In this document: piece by piece, positions 12,839-22,820 of the stretch
Layout of the letters: the number at the start of each line of letters is the position of its first letter
Position numbering within the stretch: the stretch's first letter is position 1
DNA from: Entoloma clypeatum
Lineage: Eukaryota; Basidiomycota; Agaricomycetes; Agaricales; Entolomataceae
Direction: 5' to 3'
DNA: 64,000 nucleotides
Assembly (NCBI GenBank): GCA_963565915.1
Contig: OY751487.1
Location: 186,001 to 250,000 of the forward strand
Translations under genes and position numbers: made by a program
The notes under the pieces: generated by a model
Told to the model about the DNA's origin: nothing
Database searches by the model: none
Seen by the model: only the letters and a program-made list of their open reading frames with translations

Positions 12839-13152
12839 TCAGTGATGTTCTTGATTTTAGAGAAAACAAATAAATGATTCCTCATAACATATTCCCTTCA
12901 GGAATAGCGGTTTGTGGGAGAAGCCCTTTTTGTCAGAAGTGTATGAGGTACGATCAATGTTTCCACATGATGTGTACTAAGTCAATCCCCTTAGGGACGC
13001 TTCATGACAGGTACTTGTCGTAATGACGTTCCCAGGTTCACATGTGAAGAAGTATGACTCAGAACCTAGATCTTTTGATCAGTTCTTTGCCAACCAGGGT
13101 AGAGTGGGCAGGTACTCGCTGTTGCCAGCGTTCCCAAGTCCCTCTGCTATCC

Positions 13153-13165
13153 GGGGCCCATAACC
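13153..13165 (-). promoter_or_regulatory. Copia-1 primer binding site (half initiator tRNA-Met)
   Basis: On the coding (minus) strand the site reads ggttatgggcccc directly after the 5' LTR. It is complementary to the anticodon arm of eukaryotic initiator tRNA-Met (gggcccataacc), not to a tRNA 3' end. The same 13 bases sit beside the 5' LTRs of Copia-2 and Copia-3. Confidence 0.85.
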
Positions 13166-13477
13166 TGTTGAAGTTCCACCTGGGCGCTAGCCACAGGCAT
13201 ACTGAGCAACACAGCTACAGTGTGGAAGTACTCTACTTAACCATTCTAGCCACTTACATGGTTTGGGAGGGTGAGGCTGGTGAGAGCGGTTGAGGCTGAT
13301 AAGAGCGATGGAGCTGGTTAAGAGTCAAGAGACAACTTGTTGATATTGACAGTTTCCTGGTCTTATATACCGTACTACTGTTTGTACCAACCAAATAAGT
13401 ATGTAATCAAAGATATGTAAATGGTCATGTGATGTAATCTAATCTAATCTAACCTATGTGATGGAAAAGTTTCAACA
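13166..13477 (-). repeat. Copia-1 5' LTR
   Basis: 312 bp between the primer site and the right flank. The right end is tttcaaca, giving the coding-strand start tgttgaaa. A tatataccgt TATA-like element lies in the shared segment. Confidence 0.8.
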
Positions 13478-13582
13478 TATACCCCTCCTCTGATAATACA
13501 TTCATTCCCAAGCTTCCAGGGACTTGTACAGCTCAATGATACATTGATACATGCTACATAGATATATATGCATACTTTGTAC

Positions 13583-13625
13583 AAGAAATCTGCGAAAAAC
13601 GCCACGGAATGGCTATATACTCGAG
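13583..13625. repeat. Short dispersed repeat, inverted copy at 5158-5205
   Basis: The sequence around aaatctgcgaaaaacgcc and ggaatggctatatac is found again, inverted and about 90% matching, immediately outside the Gypsy-1 LTR at 5158-5205. Gypsy-1 therefore appears to have inserted in one copy of a small dispersed repeat. Confidence 0.6.
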
Positions 13626-14603
13626 CTCACTGTGTAGGGCAGTGAGCGCGAGGTAGTCGGACAACGGCAAACATGCGTGGCGGCTGTGTTGATGGGGATT
13701 TGGACAGTAACCGGGGCTAGTCAACACGAAATATCAAAAAAAAGCTGACCCATATGGATACAATGTTGTCCCCGCACAATCCCCACATCTTTTTTAAAAA
13801 AATTGAACGTTTGATCTGAAATCCTGCCTGATACAGCTGGCGCACCGTACATGCCTGACTTGTGTTCCTCTTGCGTGCGAGTTGCGGGGCATGTTGCGCG
13901 TGAGTTTAAGCAGGTGCGGGCTGTTGCGGGAAGGTGTCTGAATGGTGAATGATGTTATGACAAATTGATCTGACCTGAAAATCCGTCAACGGCTGAATCG
14001 AGACATAGTTTTCGCTTTCACACTGGTCAAGTTGTATGATCACCAGCTCATTCCCACGAAACTCGAGATGCGAAGCCTCAATGTTTGGTGTATGCCTGTC
14101 CTGTATAGGTGCCTCGAGTCAATAGCCTATGAAGATGTATGTGACAAAGGGAAGAAGAGCAGTGTCAACGAACTCACCTCTGCTTGCCTCCGCCAAGCCT
14201 GAACGGCCTCGGAGTGCGTGAGAAAGCTAACATCAGATTCCTTACTTCACCGTTCTGATGACTCAACGATGGTTGAAAGGCAGACAGCATGAAAGAGATG
14301 AAATCTGGGACAATGCCCCACGCAAGGCTGAAGGTGAGAGTGTTTCAACAGAGCGGGAAAACTCAGACCGGAGGGATATTGGTTTGTTTGGTGCTGACGC
14401 GGTCATGTTCGTAACCCAGCGGACTCACGACCCGAACGAGAGGTTCCAGAGGTGAGTCTCCACTTAGTTTTCATCCCCAACCCTCAACTAGAGTTAAATA
14501 TACATGATATACAATTTCTATTAAGTACGCAACAGCACGCAACGCACGCAACTCGCGCAACTTGCGCGCATGGCACGCAACTTTTCCTGCGCCCGCCTCC
14601 GCG
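13626..14603. other. Intergenic; nothing recognised
   Basis: Mixed-composition sequence with only short open frames and no recognised domain or repeat. Confidence 0.5.
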
Positions 14604-14720
14604 TCGACAAACAAGGAAAAGAAAGATGGGTTGAAAAATCTCGTGCAGGAGGTGATCTCCTGCGAAATGGAGGACACCAAGCTGTTATGATCATGGCCTT
14701 CGAGTGCGTGCAGGGTGCAA
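14604..14720 (+). repeat. Duplicated segment, copy 1 (partner 16225-16436)
   Basis: Contains gtcgacaaacaaggaaaaga, gggttgaaaaatct, gaaatggaggacaccaagct and catggccttcgagtgcgtgc in the same order as 16225-16436, but with about 95 bases missing between the first blocks. A local duplication on the same strand flanking the secreted-protein gene. Confidence 0.8.
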
Positions 14721-15217
14721 ACACGCCAGACTCAACCCTGTGTCTGAGCCTCGACGGCGTTCTCAACATTCAACCCTTGGTACCCCTCTTCGAAACGTGT
14801 CCTCACGCCTCAGCTAACCCCGAAGTCAACATAGGAATGAAGTCACGGCGGCGCGGGCGAAATATGTGCCCACATTATGCGGTCACTCTTCGGCCATAGA
14901 CCAACAGCACGAGCGTTCTCCGTTTCCCCCGTGTGAGGCAGCACAATGACGAATCCAGTAAAAAAAACCCCTAAGACCCCGGCTTCTTTACGGTGAACGC
15001 AAGAAAGGGGAAAAAAGTATTCACGTAGCGCGTGGCGTCGCGAGAGTACCACACCTTACCACATCTGCGTATTCCTGCGAGTGCCGTATCTGTATCTGTA
15101 TCGGTGCTGTACCGCCTGCTCACCAGTTTGAAACTAGTTCCGAATCGGACTTGTCCCAGCCTTTCTCCATTCCATTGATGCTCCGTACGCAAACAAGCTG
15201 ACGCCGTCATTGAGGGA

Positions 15218-15225
15218 TATATAAA
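15218..15225 (+). promoter_or_regulatory. TATA box of the small secreted protein gene
   Basis: tatataaa lies about 100 bases upstream of the ATG at 15319, followed by a pyrimidine-rich stretch and cacactcaccccc-like leader sequence. The ATG context is tcaccatg. A well-formed core promoter for the next gene. Confidence 0.65.
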
Positions 15226-15318
15226 CCTAGCTTGGGGGGGTTTTAGCACACCCAAGTGTCCATCGAAAAGCTTTTTTTTGATCACACTCACCCCCAAAAC
15301 AAACAATCCCATCTCACC

Positions 15319-15501
15319 ATGTACTACCTCGCCCGCGCCCTCACCGTCTCCCTCGCTCTCTGCGTCGCCACCGCGCTCGCAAGTAAAGAATCAGAGCCAC
15401 GCGAAAAAGAAAATTGCGTGGGTATTGTAGGGCATCTGTGCGGGGGGAAGGCAAACTGCTGCTTTGCGATGCACTGTAACAACGGGGCGTGCACCTACTA
15501 G
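15319..15501 (+). CDS. Small secreted cysteine-rich protein, knottin-like
   Basis: 60-residue protein, no intron needed. Residues 1-21 form a signal peptide (Arg6, hydrophobic core, A-L-A cleavage site). The mature peptide of about 39 residues begins with a charged linker and has six cysteines at 33, 41, 47, 48, 53 and 58. The pattern C-x7-C-x5-C-C-x4-C-x4-C is the C-C-CC-C-C framework of inhibitor-cystine-knot peptides. That the cysteines form a knot is inference. Fungal peptides of this size may be effectors, protease inhibitors or toxin-like; no function can be assigned. A strong TATA box and good ATG context suggest it is expressed. It is flanked by the two copies of a local duplication. 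Confidence 0.75.
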   Translation: MYYLARALTVSLALCVATALASKESEPREKENCVGIVGHLCGGKANCCFAMHCNNGACTY

Positions 15502-16224
15502 TAACAAGGATGATGGTAAGTTATTTCCCATCTACAAAGGTCCAGCCTATAGCTCAGCTGAACCGGAAAATGTTAGAATGCACTTATGCGGCTTTCACTT
15601 TTTTATATATTGGTAAGTCTGAAGTAAAAGCTCATCGCTGCGCGGACTTACTGACGACGACAACCACAAAATCTTGATCAGTGTCCTATAGGTTGATTCA
15701 CTAGACATCGTTTTCTTCTGCCAGTGAAAAGAATTTCTTGTTGGACGTTTATCTCGGGGTTGCGGCTGTTCAAGTTGTCTTTGTTACTTTCAATGTACCT
15801 CATCATCGGCACCCTATACAGTTAGTATTTTTCACGGTTATCGCTCCCCAACTTGAATATTCTGGCACTTCTCCCGAGTCCCGAAGCTGATGACCAGACG
15901 GAGAAAAATGGAGGCGGTAACCACTGGTATCTCCCTCGTAAAAATCATTATGCTCAGAGAACATCTAGAGTTCTCCGCCGAGAAGCGGTTGATGAATGGC
16001 TAACCTGCACGTCCTCCAGTGTACGCACCTCGATATAGAGTTTCTTGAGAGTTTCCCTCTAGGGTGTGATTCAAACTCCGCATGGCGTATTCAAAGTTTG
16101 CGATGCCAAACAAAGACATGCGCTCCCGTCGTCACTCCCTCTGCGTTTGCAGCAAATCGGACATGTAGTCAGTGCATATAACGTTATACTTCACCTAGAG
16201 CAAACTATTATGACAGAGTTCCGC
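15502..16224. other. 3' flank and intergenic; nothing recognised
   Basis: Likely 3' untranslated region of the secreted-protein gene, then sequence with only short open frames. No recognised gene. Confidence 0.5.
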
Positions 16225-16436
16225 TCCACGTCGACAAACAAGGAAAAGAAAGAAGAGTTGGGGGGCTCCCTCATGGTCTGCCGGGTCGTCGGCTGGTTTT
16301 TTCACCACGTCCCAAGCGACCATGGGTTGAAAAATCTCATGCAGGAGGTGAGCGCTTGCGAAATGGAGGACACCAAGCTGTTAGCTTTGGGAAAGCTGTA
16401 TTATGCTCATGGCCTTCGAGTGCGTGCGTTCATCTT
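16225..16436 (+). repeat. Duplicated segment, copy 2 (partner 14604-14720)
   Basis: The longer copy of the local duplication. It keeps an extra part (ggggggctccctcatggtct and following) absent from the first copy. It lies just upstream of the HNH-domain gene, so it may hold promoter or former exon sequence. Confidence 0.8.
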
Positions 16437-16567
16437 TTTGATCTTTCAACTTCTTCCCCCCCCGCAATCTTATCGATCGTGATTATTTCTCAGTTCGAGG
16501 TGCTAAAGGACGGACTCCTGCTCAGTCTCATCACACATCACGGCCATCTTTTAACAACCTCACGGAG

Positions 16568-17471
16568 ATGATCAGATCGAAACTGGCGGAAGCACCCCTC
16601 AGCCACAAAACGGCGAAAGACAAGGTGCGCATGGTATTTCCTTCCCGGAAATTCACTGACGTGCGACCAAAGGCTTTGGTTCGCGATGGCTTCCGATGCG
16701 TTGTTACTGGCTTATACGATCAAACCACCGTCGGGGAAGTTGAGGAATTGCAGACTGTTGCAAGGACGAATTTCGGCGTGACTCAGTGTGCCCATATTAT
16801 ATCGGAGTCAACGAACGTCGGCATTAGTGAGGGAAGTAAGAAGGTATGTCTCACTTCGTCAGCCCAGCTGTTCTAGCAGTTAACTGTCGCTCAAGGCTGA
16901 TTCTGCTGCTGGCGCCTGGGCCGTTTTGTCTCGCTTTGGCCGCGAAGATATTCTGGACGATCTCAATGGGCCTAGGGTGCATCGCTTAGAAAACGTCATG
17001 ACAATGCATGTTGACGTCCATCAATTATTTGACAAGCTCGAGTTGTACCTGGAGCCTACAGTGCGCATCCTTCCACTCCGCTTACGATTCCTGAACATGC
17101 CCATGTTTTAGGACATTGCAAACCAGTACAAGGTTGACACGCACAACCCCGTCTTCCGTGCCAAATACTCGAAAGTCGTGACATTCACCTCGCCTAGACC
17201 CGACGAGCTTCCCCTCCCTTCCAGAGATTACTTGGACCTTCATGCTGCCTGTGCAAAGGTCGCTCACCTTTCGGGGGCTGCTGAGTATAGCGACAGAATG
17301 GACAGGGATCTTGACGAGACTTTCGATGGCACGTCTACCGCCGTTCTCGACCATGCTATCTGGGTGGCCCTTCGTTGCAAACCCACCCCGTCTAATATCG
17401 GGCATACCCATCAGCAAAACCACCTCATTGCGATTCAATCCAACCCAATTTTGTTAACCAGTAATAATTGA
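16568..17471 (+). CDS. HNH nuclease-domain protein (HNH_2-type), 3 exons
   Basis: Model: exons 16568-16843, 16896-17060 and 17112-17471, with 52- and 51-nt GT-AG introns; all exons join in phase 0, giving 266 residues. The first exon has R-D-G-F-R-C-V-V-T-G and C-A-H-I, and the second has H-R-L-E-N-V-M-T-M-H-x3-H-x-L-F-D. These are the metal-binding and catalytic His/Asn positions of the HNH fold in the large basidiomycete family often labelled HNH_2. The third exon has the family's L-H-A-A-C-A-K-V-A-H-L-S-G-A block. Other family members are often longer at the N terminus, so an upstream exon may be missing. The biological role of the family is not established. Confidence 0.82.
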
Positions 17472-17950
17472 GTATGAATAATAATTCCGGGAAGGGCCCA
17501 GGCTCCTAAAACCAGGCTCTCGTAGGGCGAAGAGAGGTTTCGCGAACGATTTGAAGTCATGGCAAACCTTCCACTCCGACATCATCGGAGGACCCTGTAA
17601 CATCAGTCAAGCGGAAAAATATTCTCTTTATACTTACATATGTTTATCCTCAATGTACTTCTACTTTTGGTTTTCTCATTCTCTTGTCGAAGATCTCATT
17701 GCACAATTTCTATCGCTAATTATCTCTCATGTCTTCTTTCAAATGGTAAGCTTTCCTGGGCATGACATTGGCATGCGTGGCTTGGGAAGATTCGTGTTGT
17801 TCTCCCTTGTCTCTGAGATCCCATTCCGCCAACTCACCGTCCTCTGCATCGCCTCTTGAAATGCACATTGTGATGATGCGCAGATCTCGAGATTTTCATC
17901 GTCACCTTCATTTCTGGGGAGCTTCTTGGACGCGCGTCACCGTTCTTTAA
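17472..17950. other. Intergenic; nothing recognised
   Basis: Short open frames only, with one hydrophobic stretch at 17620-17740 that lacks a convincing gene structure. Confidence 0.4.
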
Positions 17951-18621
17951 GTGCTGACGTTGCCCGTGGATACAGAAGACGACAAGCTCCTGGATGTCCT
18001 CGGCGACATGGTGCTGAACTGTGGGGCGCGGTTTCGTGTGCTTGGATTGGTGGATCGGAGGATGCAGATTGGGCCGCTGGTGACTTTCTGCGCGTCGGGA
18101 AAGATGTGGAGGTTCTTGTCTTGGATGCGCCTTCCGATGGGAGGTGTTACGGGCTGCCAAAGGTATTCAGAGCGTTGGCGTATCCATATCCGATACACAA
18201 CCCGGATAACGGCGTGGATGTCGACGGGGCTTCGGAACGCATCTTTCTCCCCAATTTGGTGGAGATAGTGGAGATATACGTCGGCGACAACGTACCCGGC
18301 GAGTTTTCGGACAGAGGCAACGGGGATCTGGCCCCGTACTTGCGCCAGAGGGGAAAGATAGACGTTGTTGAGGCCTTGAAGAATATGTGTGTGGTTCATG
18401 CTATCAAGTCACGTTGCTGGCGGGACGAGGATCCGAACTACGCCAGTGTGGCTTCGGGCGATAATGAGGCTGGTATAAGGCTGCGACGGCAATCTTGCAC
18501 TGATACTACTTGCCTACACTGTGTGTTTTACTTTCGTTATATGTCTTTGTATCTCAATCTAAAATACGAGATCACTGTGATTTACTCCCTTTCCCGTCCG
18601 AGTCCAATGTTCGGCATCTAG
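17951..18621 (+). pseudogene. Uncertain coding region with a probable frameshift
   Basis: The plus strand reads like protein in two frames: one from 17951 to about 18105, then another to about 18480 and on to a stop at 18621. The parts join at gtcgggaaagatgtgg, which would need a one-base shift. The conceptual product is acidic, with V-L-G-L-V-D and V-L-V-L-D-A-P patterns, and no family is recognised. The minus strand is also open (18399-17947), so orientation is not certain. Confidence 0.3.
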
Positions 18622-18720
18622 TGGTTTCTACCTCTGACTGCATATCAGAACAGAACTAGAAGAGATGTAGTACGTTCGGGTAAGGAATGCAAATGGAGGA
18701 GAGATTATGATTTATCTATT

Positions 18721-20358
18721 CTACTCCGTTTCTCCATGAACATTCGGCTTCAAGTTCAAGTTATCCCTCTTCATGCCCCTCCGCTTTACACCATACTCCC
18801 TACATGCCTCCCGACTCCTCGCCAACTCTTCATCCTCTCTGTCAAACACATATATTATCAACCCATGAAAATTGTGCTCCAACAACGCCTTCAATTGGTC
18901 CAACAACCCCTTGTCAGGCGCGTACGTTCCCGAGTTGTTGTCAAACACCAATTCCCACTCAACCTCTTCATCCCTCACCTCATCACTAAAGCTTTCCCAA
19001 CCTCCTTTGGGGCGCGGATGGAATTCGCCGCTATATCGTACGGTAGGAGCGCAGTTGCTGTGCTGTGCGTGCTTGGACGCGAAATCCACAAAGAATGCGG
19101 CGCCGGTTTCCGAGAACCGGAAAGAATCGTCTTGAGCGGAGACGATGTAGGTATAAACCGTAGGCTTGATGCGATCAGAGAATATGCTCTTTCCGACACC
19201 ATCCGTCGAACCCAAGCTCCCTCGCCCTCGTTTCTTTCGTCCCAGGCGGTCTTGACTGTCCCCGGTGGGCGAAGAAATCACAGCCTTCCCAGAGTTGGCC
19301 AAACTCCGCCTCCTCTCTCCACTTATCCCAGCTCTATTCCGACCCTGGTCACCGTCTGCTCCCCCACGCAAAATCTTCATGACATCCTCCCTGCTCTCGA
19401 TTACCCCACCTCCGTCCTTGGACGTCCTCGCATACAGCATCTTGTGCCCTGCCTGTATCGCCCTGCGCATAGCCGTTCCCCCAGGCCCAAATATGCTCTG
19501 CGCGGCTTTGTACGACTTATTCCATTCCTGGTCCTGGGATTGGAAGAACAAGGGCACGCCACGGAGGAAAATCTTCCATGTGTAGTAGAGACGGGCGTCG
19601 TTGAGCGCCGTAAGTCGTCCGATCGCAGGGGACATATGACATGAGTAACGGATAGGACCATCGAAGAGGTAAGTATAGGACGGCATCTGTGAAATACCAG
19701 TGGTTTCGCAACAGCGGGAAGGCGTGGTTATTATCTGTGGCAGTCACCTTACAATCCGTCTCTATGGAAATCGAAACAAAACGACTCACGTTCACCCAGA
19801 ACGTTCCCCTGGGGCGAGGGAACAGTGGATGTCTGATTTCAACCTCCCTCGGTCCAGCACAGACGCCGACTTTGAACTTTCCGATGTAGTCGTCATGCGG
19901 TCTACCTTCGTCTTTGTCGAAAAAGTCCACAATGAGTTCGGCGCTCAAAGGAACGTTCGTAACGCGCCATAGATCATTCCATACGGGTGACAGTGTATTG
20001 GGCCGTACGGTGGACCTTCCACGAAAGTCAATGCGTTATACAAGAGAAGGAAAGGAAAGGCCGGACACAAAGGAGATCTTTCCGTCAATGTTGGCCACGA
20101 AGTAAGGATCGCAAGAACCAATGACATCGAGCCTGGGCAGGTGTCTTGCTCCAATAAACTCGCATTCAAACCTCTCATCCCTGCGTAATTGTCATAGTTT
20201 GTGTCAGTACTCACCTGAATCTCCAGGTCGACATATGGTATGTTATTGTTGGTTTGGATGATAAGCTGCGCTACAGCGCCTTGGTATGTTTTCGGCGTTG
20301 ATTGTTGAACGATTTCAGCAAACCTTGAGAGGCCCAGTGGGTTACGACGTCCGGGCAT
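18721..20358 (-). CDS. C2-domain protein, 4 exons
   Basis: Model on the minus strand: exons 20358-20215, 20173-20067, 20015-19790 and 19686-18721, giving about 480 residues with consistent phases and introns of 41, 51, 103 nt. Exons 2 and 3 form a C2 domain: G-A-R-H-L-P-R-L-D-V-x-G-S-C-D-P-Y-F-V, then L-S-P-V-W-N-D and F-x-D-K-D-E-G-R-x-D-D-Y-I-G. These include the aspartates that bind calcium in C2 domains. The long last exon carries the basidiomycete family's C-terminal region (F-R-F-S-E-T-G-A-A-F-F-V-D-F-A-S-K-H and V-R-Y-S-G-E-F-H-P-R-P). Expected role: calcium-dependent membrane association; the C-terminal function is unknown. The start in exon 1 is the least certain part. Confidence 0.83.
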
Positions 20359-20462
20359 GACCCGGGTATGAACTGGAAGCGCGTGAATTACCCATATATC
20401 CGTCTCTGATGGATTTTAGGTCACGAACTCAAATTCAACCAAAAAGCCATAAGATTCTGATG

Positions 20463-20548
20463 ATGACCGAGACAGGGGTCGAACCTGCAATCTCCTGATG
20501 ACTCCTGAGAAATCGTAGTCAGACGCGATGCCATTTCGCCACACGGCC
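20463..20548 (-). tRNA. tRNA-Arg (anticodon ACG) with a 13-nt intron
   Basis: Read on the minus strand. Seven-base acceptor stem ggccgtg pairs with ctcggtc (one G-T, one T-T). The D stem gcga/tcgc is perfect. The anticodon stem tctga/tcagg has loop ctacga plus one base; anticodon acg. An extra 13 nt follow position 37, the standard place for eukaryotic tRNA introns. The T arm is gcagg-ttcgacc-cctgt. Mature length is 73 nt including the discriminator A. Confidence 0.85.
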
Positions 20549-20629
20549 ATTTCTACAAATCCTGACCTTATACATGCAATTCCGTAGGTAATTGGACAAA
20601 AAGCTCAAAGGTCATACAAGAAAAACCAT

Positions 20630-21594
20630 CCCCACAGGTCGATGACGACAAGAAGCGTTACACCTACCTCAAAGACATCCTCACCACCGCCGAGGAAGAA
20701 AATCACCAAGCGGCCTTCTGCATCGCTGCCCGGCCCAGCGTCGGTAAGACGTTGTCGTCGGCAGTTGCGGTAGTCCGGTTCGCCCCCTCCATTGGTCGTC
20801 ACGCTCAAGACCCCCATATGACCAGAGCCAGCGCAGGTAGAAGTCTCGCCCCTGAGACTCTCATCGTCGCCACCACCCTTCTTGGCCTTAGCAAGGTCAT
20901 CACCCACGCTCCTTATGTCACGGAGATCCACATCTTCACCCGAAACATACAGGCTGTCCGACTCGCCCTCGATACAGGTTCCCTTCATGCGGGCCACTCT
21001 GTCTCCTGCGGCATTTCCCGCCTCCTCTGGCCCTTCCTCGCTGGAGCTGGCGTCATCCATGTCCACCTCGACACACCTCTCACGTCTGAGTGGGGTTCTG
21101 CCTTCCCCGACCCCTCACGTCACTTCAAATCGACTCAAGGAACAGCCTTGTCTCCCCTGTCGCCCAACTTTGCCCGTACCGCTGCCGCTACCAGCGCCGT
21201 AGACGGATGGCGCAAACTTCATTCCGCCCCCGAATTCCGAGGCCGCTCCTTCCTTCCTCTCCACACTGGAGACAAAGAGAGGGTATTCCAACCGGACCAT
21301 GTCAAAGGTGGACCCTGGCTCAACTCCTGGGCGGGCAACAACAACGCGCTGTTCGCTCGCCTCACCCGCGCCACCCTGGGCCACGCTCCCATCGGTGCCT
21401 ATAGACAACGCTTCAACCATCCAGGCCCATTCACATGTGCCTGCGACAATGACACCCTCGAGACGGTTGACCACCTCCTCCACAAATGTCCTCTCTTTGA
21501 TAGGGACGACGCCTCCAACAAACGGTACAACATCGGCAATTTCCTGGGGATGCTCGCAAACCATCCCGCGTCATTCGCCTTTCCCCCACCCTAA
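20630..21594 (+). pseudogene. LINE-D ORF2 C-terminal fragment (RNase H-like plus zinc knuckle)
   Basis: Open to a TAA at 21592-21594. The first two thirds resemble the RNase H-like domain of fungal LINEs (A-P-E-T-L-I-V, I-H-I-F-T-x-N-I-Q-A-V), but expected acidic residues are missing, so it is degenerate or cut. The end has F-T-C-A-C-x9-H-x4-C-P-L-F, the CCHC-type motif found near the C terminus of Tad- and I-like ORF2 proteins. EN and RT domains were lost by 5' truncation. Confidence 0.8.
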
Positions 21595-21874
21595 CTTATC
21601 GGGTGAGCTTCAGTGTTATGCTTTCTTTCCTTCACGGTCTCTCTAGTTACTACGGTCTCTGCCTACGGGCGTATGTAGTTTATATACGGGGTCTGTTCTG
21701 GTGGACTTGATCCATGGGCGGACCCCACTCTCGGATACTTATATATCTTTCTCTCCGCACATGTGCCGTGACCACAGGGCATTACTATCCAATACTCTCG
21801 TATGTAGTTCTCGTTAAATTTGTAACTTAGTGTACAAGACCGGACTGCGATCGGGCGCTGGAATATGAATTGAG

Positions 21875-21907
<33 letters not shown>
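20630..21907 (+). mobile_element. LINE-D: 5'-truncated non-LTR retrotransposon with poly(A)
   Basis: The 13 bases caagaaaaaccat occur at 20617-20629 and again at 21908-21920, directly after a run of about 30 A (21878-21907). That is a target-site duplication plus poly(A) tail, the hallmark of target-primed reverse transcription. The body holds only the C-terminal end of an ORF2. Insertion lies about 70 bp upstream (5' side) of the tRNA-Arg gene. Confidence 0.93.
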
Positions 21908-21908
<1 letters not shown>

Positions 21909-22462
21909 AAGAAAAACCATGCACCTTCCTCTACCTCTAACCACCACCATGATTAGGCGCCCGCGTCTTTTTCATGGATTGTTGCTGGTTGTAGTAGATC
22001 GTAGTTCAACATGTCTTTCCATGACGAACCCCCCTCTTCCTCTGGTGGTGGTCGGGCCCTTAAGGCTCCATTGCTCGCTAGATCGACCAGGATCGACACC
22101 CAATCTGTCGCCAAGCCCCCCCCCGTCTCTCTTGATTGGCCGGATTCTTCAGCTGATCGCACTCAAACTCCATCCTCTCCCGCACCACCTGGTAAGGCTG
22201 AGGAAATCCGTCTCAGGCAGAAGGCTCACAAGTCTGCCCTTGGATCTGTCAGCCCTGTGGAAGGTAACCCTGCTGGTAACTGGTCAGAAGAACTGATTGA
22301 TGTCGACACTCTTCCTGATGTCGACCAGCTTGTTTCTGTGGGGCCTCTAGCTCCCACTCAGACTGTCTACTGCAGCGACACCCCCTTCAGTGGGCGAGCC
22401 GAAGCAACGAGGCACTCCTCCATCACGCTCCCCGCTAACACCGGTCTTGTGACATTCGATAG

Positions 22463-22811
22463 TTATGAAATACCCGACGTAGGCAGCCCAAAGGGCGCTC
22501 AAGACGTATCGGTATGAAGGCATAGTGGAAGCTCTACTGACCTGGTTAAGAGTAACTATAGAGAATCTAGAAGCTATACTAGCTGGTTAGTTAACTCAGA
22601 GAACTGGGGTGTTCAAGAAGTTAGGATTCATCGTACTAAATACATGGGTATTTATACTAATCCAATATGCGCACGGACCATTGCACAAACAATACATAAA
22701 CAAGTCATGCGTCCGTGGTTGTACCATAAACTCACATATATGGTAATAGTGACTTATAGTCACTTCCTGTGACAAGCACATGGTGCGACATATCTGGCGA
22801 TATGTTCAACA
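22463..22811 (-). repeat. Copia-2 3' LTR
   Basis: 349 bp, identical by eye to 28858-29206. On the coding strand it starts tgttgaacatatcg and ends gtatttcataa. It includes the gcagcccaaagggcgc hairpin motif at 22483-22498. Confidence 0.95.
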
Positions 22812-22820
22812 CTCCCCCTC
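22812..22820 (-). promoter_or_regulatory. Copia-2 polypurine tract
   Basis: ctccccctc on the plus strand, so gagggggag on the coding strand, directly before the 3' LTR. It would prime plus-strand DNA synthesis. The same tract sits beside the 3' LTRs of Copia-3 (57730) and Copia-4 (48331). Confidence 0.8.

Larger units (their letters stand above)
7817..13477 (-). mobile_element. Copia-1: decayed Ty1/Copia retrotransposon
   Basis: Minus-strand element with 5' LTR on the right (13477-13166), primer site (13165-13153), one Gag-Pol frame (12838-8085), a polypyrimidine run (polypurine tract on the coding strand) at 8017-8024, and a 3' LTR on the left (8016-7817). Integrase precedes RT, which defines Ty1/Copia. 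A 200-bp segment is shared nearly exactly by both LTRs. The left LTR lacks the outer 112 bp present on the right, so this end was truncated and no target duplication can be read. Confidence 0.92.

Noticed and set aside
17947..18399. 150-codon minus-strand frame
   Set aside because: Overlaps the plus-strand candidate at 17951-18621; no motif on either strand settles it, so only the more protein-like plus strand is listed, at low confidence.
18736..19644. 302-codon open frame on the plus strand
   Set aside because: Antisense to the C2-domain gene, which has recognised motifs and consistent splice phases.
22461..22465. agtta as the Copia-2 target duplication
   Set aside because: The right flank is gatag; gatag is also found at 22458-22462 and restores LINE-A, so tta belongs to the LTR.
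22596..22781. Small frame repeated at 28991-29176
   Set aside because: Lies wholly within both identical Copia-2 LTRs; no sign of being a gene.
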